Virus record (IMG/VR): IMGVR_UViG_3300027770_002285
Span: 1-41,567 of that record
DNA length: 41,567 nt
From: a virus
Direction: 5' to 3' (one strand)
Shown in pieces: positions 40,201 through 41,567 of the stretch. Numbering within the stretch: the stretch's first letter is position 1; every line of letters starts with the position of its first letter. The notes beneath the pieces were generated by a model. That model was given only the letters and a program-made list of their open reading frames with translations, did not search any database and had not been told where the DNA came from. The position numbers were made by a program, and so were the translations under genes.

Positions 40201-41567
40201 TCCTGCTGTCGGAAGATTACTGTCTCCAACCAACAAATATCCATCATTAGGTCCTATTGCATCACCAAAACTTAATCCAGCAGTTCCGTCCCATCCGCTG
40301 CTGGTAATACCCATATCAATGAATGCACCGGTTTCGCTAACATTATCTGCACTTGCAACAATATCAGTACTGGCCGTAGCACCGGAATTAATATTCTGGA
40401 CATTGATTTCCATGTAATCATTAAGATCACCGGTGAATTGAGCCATTGTTTGTGCGAATGGAGTATATCCAAGCACACCGGCATATAAAGCACCACTACC
40501 TGTTGCATCACCGTAGAAGGTAGCACTATTAGCCGACAATACATTTAAGGTAATATTGGTACCAGTGATGTAACCAAATACGTTTAAATTACCATGTAAG
40601 TATCCATCGCCGTTAATATTGAATCCACTGTCTCCACCAATGCCACCTGCCACATATAGGGCATTGGTGGAGAATGATGATGTGCTGGTAAGTGTATTAC
40701 TAATGGTAATAGCTTGATTGGTTGTAGCACCTCGTGCTGTTATACTTTGTAAATTACTTGTATTCCAAATGGTAACATTACCGGTGCTGGTACTTATTGC
40801 AGTATCGGTACCAGCAGTAATAATAGTTTTAGATGCATAATCATTGACAGTAGCAGTGGTAATTACCTGCTGACCTTTTGTATAGATATCTCCACCGACC
40901 CATAACTCTTGACCAATCCCAACTCCTCCTGCAACTATTAATGCACCTGTATCTGTTCCTGTTGCATTCGTAGTATTGAAAGTTGTAATAATATCATCAG
41001 TTTCGACAATAGTAGTTGTTATTGTGGTATATTGGATTGTTAATCTATCAGCTGTTATATTACCGCCAACATACAAATCCCCACCGATACCAACACCACC
41101 ATCAACAATCAATGCACCGGTTGCGGTGGAGGTGGATGAACTTGTATTTGTGATATGTACTATTTCATCTGTAGTACCAGTAAAACTACCTTTGCTACCC
41201 GTATATCCATAGCTACCAGTATACCCATCACTACCAGTATAACCATAGCTACCTGTATATCCATAGCTACCTGTATATCCATCACTACCAGTATAACCAT
41301 AGCTACCTGTATATCCATAGCTACCAGTGTATCCTTCACTACCAGTATACCCATCACTACCAGTATAACCATAGCTACCTGTATATCCATAGCTACCAGT
41401 GTATCCATCACTACCAGTATAACCATAGCTACCTGTATAACCATAGCTACCAGTGTATCCTTCACTACCAGTATACCCATCACTACCAGTATAACCATAG
41501 CTACCTGTATATCCATAGCTACCAGTGTATCCATCACTACCAGTATAACCATAGCTACCTGTATAAC
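37231..41567 (-). CDS. Collagen-like tail fibre, 5' end outside window (more than 1440 aa)
   Basis: The frame is open to the right edge of the window; the ATG near 41112 is internal. From the N-terminal side: a GYTGSx repeat block (beyond 41567 to about 41165), then beta-repeats of the type TGALIVDGGVGIGGDLYVGG (four copies, about 41120-40020), and a beta domain (about 40000-39480). A second collagen-like block follows (GPRGPTGPTGSTG then GYTGSx, about 39470-38200), interrupted by a small beta domain (GNVATSTSLPGYPSSYVGSN). Two homologous beta domains (TYTLVLTDAGK...TVTVPPEG...QRIDIEQAG and TYTLLDSDAGY...TVTVPTDA) separated by a third block complete it. Gly at every third position fits a collagen-type triple helix, so a trimeric fibre shaft is likely. 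Confidence 0.88.
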   Translation of the reverse strand, partial: YTGSYGYTGSDGYTGSYGYTGSYGYTGSDGYTGSEGYTGSYGYTGSYGYTGSDGYTGSYGYTGSYGYTGSDGYTGSEGYTGSYGYTGSYGYTGSDGYTGSYGYTGSYGYTGSDGYTGSYGYTGSKGSFTGTTDEIVHITNTSSSTSTATGALIVDGGVGIGGDLYVGGNITADRLTIQYTTITTTIVETDDIITTFNTTNATGTDTGALIVAGGVGIGQELWVGGDIYTKGQQVITTATVNDYASKTIITAGTDTAISTSTGNVTIWNTSNLQSITARGATTNQAITISNTLTSTSSFSTNALYVAGGIGGDSGFNINGDGYLHGNLNVFGYITGTNITLNVLSANSATFYGDATGSGALYAGVLGYTPFAQTMAQFTGDLNDYMEINVQNINSGATASTDIVASADNVSETGAFIDMGITSSGWDGTAGLSFGDAIGPNDGYLLVGDSNLPTAGHLAIGTLAPGSSIKIIVAGTNSNYITAIFNTATTESISTTTGALVLNGGLGVGGAINALNTSYVAGSKILTAIDLVNITYTATYITNNPTSITGLDTLAGTTNVYGTYDFGSVSDIWTFNDYNTGTNTGYYSIHDAASTPGFIVYIGFEEITEFNRFVLNINYTQNSGHTQTIDLYNYVQSQWDTFTTYSGSPGWFEFILETFDSLPYISGGKVTVRIDHISFGNTNHRTWIDYVALEKSLQGGQGPRGPTGPTGSTGFTGSFGYTGSGFTGSYGYTGSYGYTGSDGYTGSYGYTGSYGYTGSAGVDGYTGSYGYTGSASTTPGYTGSGFTGSAGYAGSAGYIGADGYTGSYGYTGSEGYTGSYGYTGSYGYTGSYGYTGSYGYTGSAGYAGSASTAPGYTGSKGDTGTAGSNVTIKGNVATSTSLPGYPSSYVGSNGDAYITADTGHLWVWASPNWVDVGQFVGYTGSVGYTGSIGYTGSGGYTGSASTAPGYTGSHGEVGYTGSAGANGFAGSFGLDGFIGSNGFTGSIGYTGSGGYTGSASTVQGYTGSGFTGSGGYTGSGGYTGSASTTPGYAGSQGAGYTGSGFTGSGGYTGSVGYTGSQGAGYTGSGFTGSGGYTGSGGYTGSASTTGGFTGSKGDNFGYTGSASTAPGYTGSGGLGYTGSIGGFSAVQTINPQTGLTYTLVLTDAGKLISIDNASGTTVTVPPEGSVNFAIGQRIDIEQAGTGPVIIAAGVGVTLHTTDQPILNSQYTIGTLIKTGNNDWTWAGPATQAVGYTGSLGPWGFSGSNGFSGSGFTGSIGFTGSVGFTGSIGFTGSSGYTGSIGFTGSIGGFASVQSLNSPSGTTYTLLDSDAGYFINFTNPLGCTVTVPTDAVGFQIGHRIDLAQGSAGPVQIIGASGVTLNYTDIPLLNTQYSVGTIIKVGSNQWWWTGPTDGLLGYSGSAGPTGPSGVGYTGSNGDPNGYTGSIGQASYATSYVMAAGWLMR
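38200..39470 (-). repeat. Collagen-like GYTGSx repeat block in the fibre gene
   Basis: Tandem 18-nt units encode GYTGSx or the variant GFTGSx (Gly-x-x twice). They are interspersed with ASTxPGYTGS spacers and interrupted at about 38800-38960 by a folded domain. Units are about 80-100 percent identical. Confidence 0.9.
41165..41567 (-). repeat. Near-perfect collagen-like repeat with 126-bp higher-order period
   Basis: 18-nt units encoding GYTGSY, GYTGSD and GYTGSE recur in a fixed seven-unit order. For example, the TTCACTACCAGTATACCC landmark (+ strand) recurs at 41335 and 41461, 126 nt apart. The block continues beyond the window edge. Confidence 0.9.

Noticed and set aside
41112-41112. ATG near 41112 as the start of the collagen-like fibre
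   Set aside because: The frame continues upstream with in-frame GYTGS repeats to the window edge, so this Met is internal.
38900-41567. CRISPR-like regular short repeats
   Set aside because: Units are 18 nt, directly tandem, without unique spacers, and lie in frame within a coding region (GYTGSx).

Overview
The window looks like part of a large T4-type tailed phage (myovirus) genome, of the kind found in aquatic environments. The phage assignment rests on several things read from the sequence: a class Ia ribonucleotide reductase pair (nrdA, nrdB) with a glutaredoxin; small hypothetical genes packed with ATGA/TAATG overlaps; giant tail-fibre genes built from Gly-rich, LamG-like and collagen-like modules; a free-standing GIY-YIG homing endonuclease; and an NTAAATA motif 17-55 nt upstream of many genes, which resembles T4-type late promoters. 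The host cannot be named from this window. The DNA is AT-rich, and nearly everything is transcribed leftward (minus strand) except one homing endonuclease and one island of four small genes.

Layout from right to left, the direction of transcription. 41567-29469: collagen-like fibre (5' end outside the window), a small structural protein, a Gly-rich fibre protein, a 1852-aa LamG fibre and a 117-aa small tail protein. 29466-26491: a 991-aa LamG/Gly-rich fibre. 26427-22339: a 1362-aa fusion of four glycosyltransferase-like domains and an FkbM-type methyltransferase, under its own sigma70-like promoter. 22309-20906: an exported DNA/RNA non-specific endonuclease and an HExxH peptidase. 19796-20897 (+ strand): four small genes with their own promoter and terminator. 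19795-14727: small genes including two monocistronic units bounded by strong terminators, a coiled-coil membrane protein and a scaffold-like protein. 14688-13987: a PD-(D/E)XK nuclease, beside the + strand homing endonuclease. 13339-11230: a beta-helix tailspike-like protein and a small conserved protein. 11198-7359: nrdA, nrdB, a 53-aa coiled coil and glutaredoxin. 7362-5693: small structural-type genes and a PAAR-like/M15 peptidase fusion.

The left 5.4 kb is the most unusual part. From 5326 down to 1536, six consecutive genes all encode exported or membrane proteins: an Asn-rich repeat protein, a nidogen-like secreted protein, a membrane coiled-coil protein, a 44-aa membrane protein, a 119-aa exported protein and a 45-aa lipoprotein. 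A 78-aa gene follows, then a tmRNA gene in circularly permuted (two-piece) order: acceptor piece, intervening segment, coding piece. Its tag is ANDELYSIAA. A terminator follows whose loop doubles as the -35 of the next promoter, and then a 91-aa gene and an MBD4-like DNA glycosylase.

How the parts may fit together (inference): RNR, glutaredoxin and the exported nuclease would support nucleotide supply. The tmRNA would rescue stalled ribosomes late in infection. The glycosyltransferase fusion may decorate the Thr-rich collagen-like fibre or another glycan. The exported cluster probably remodels the envelope of the infected cell.
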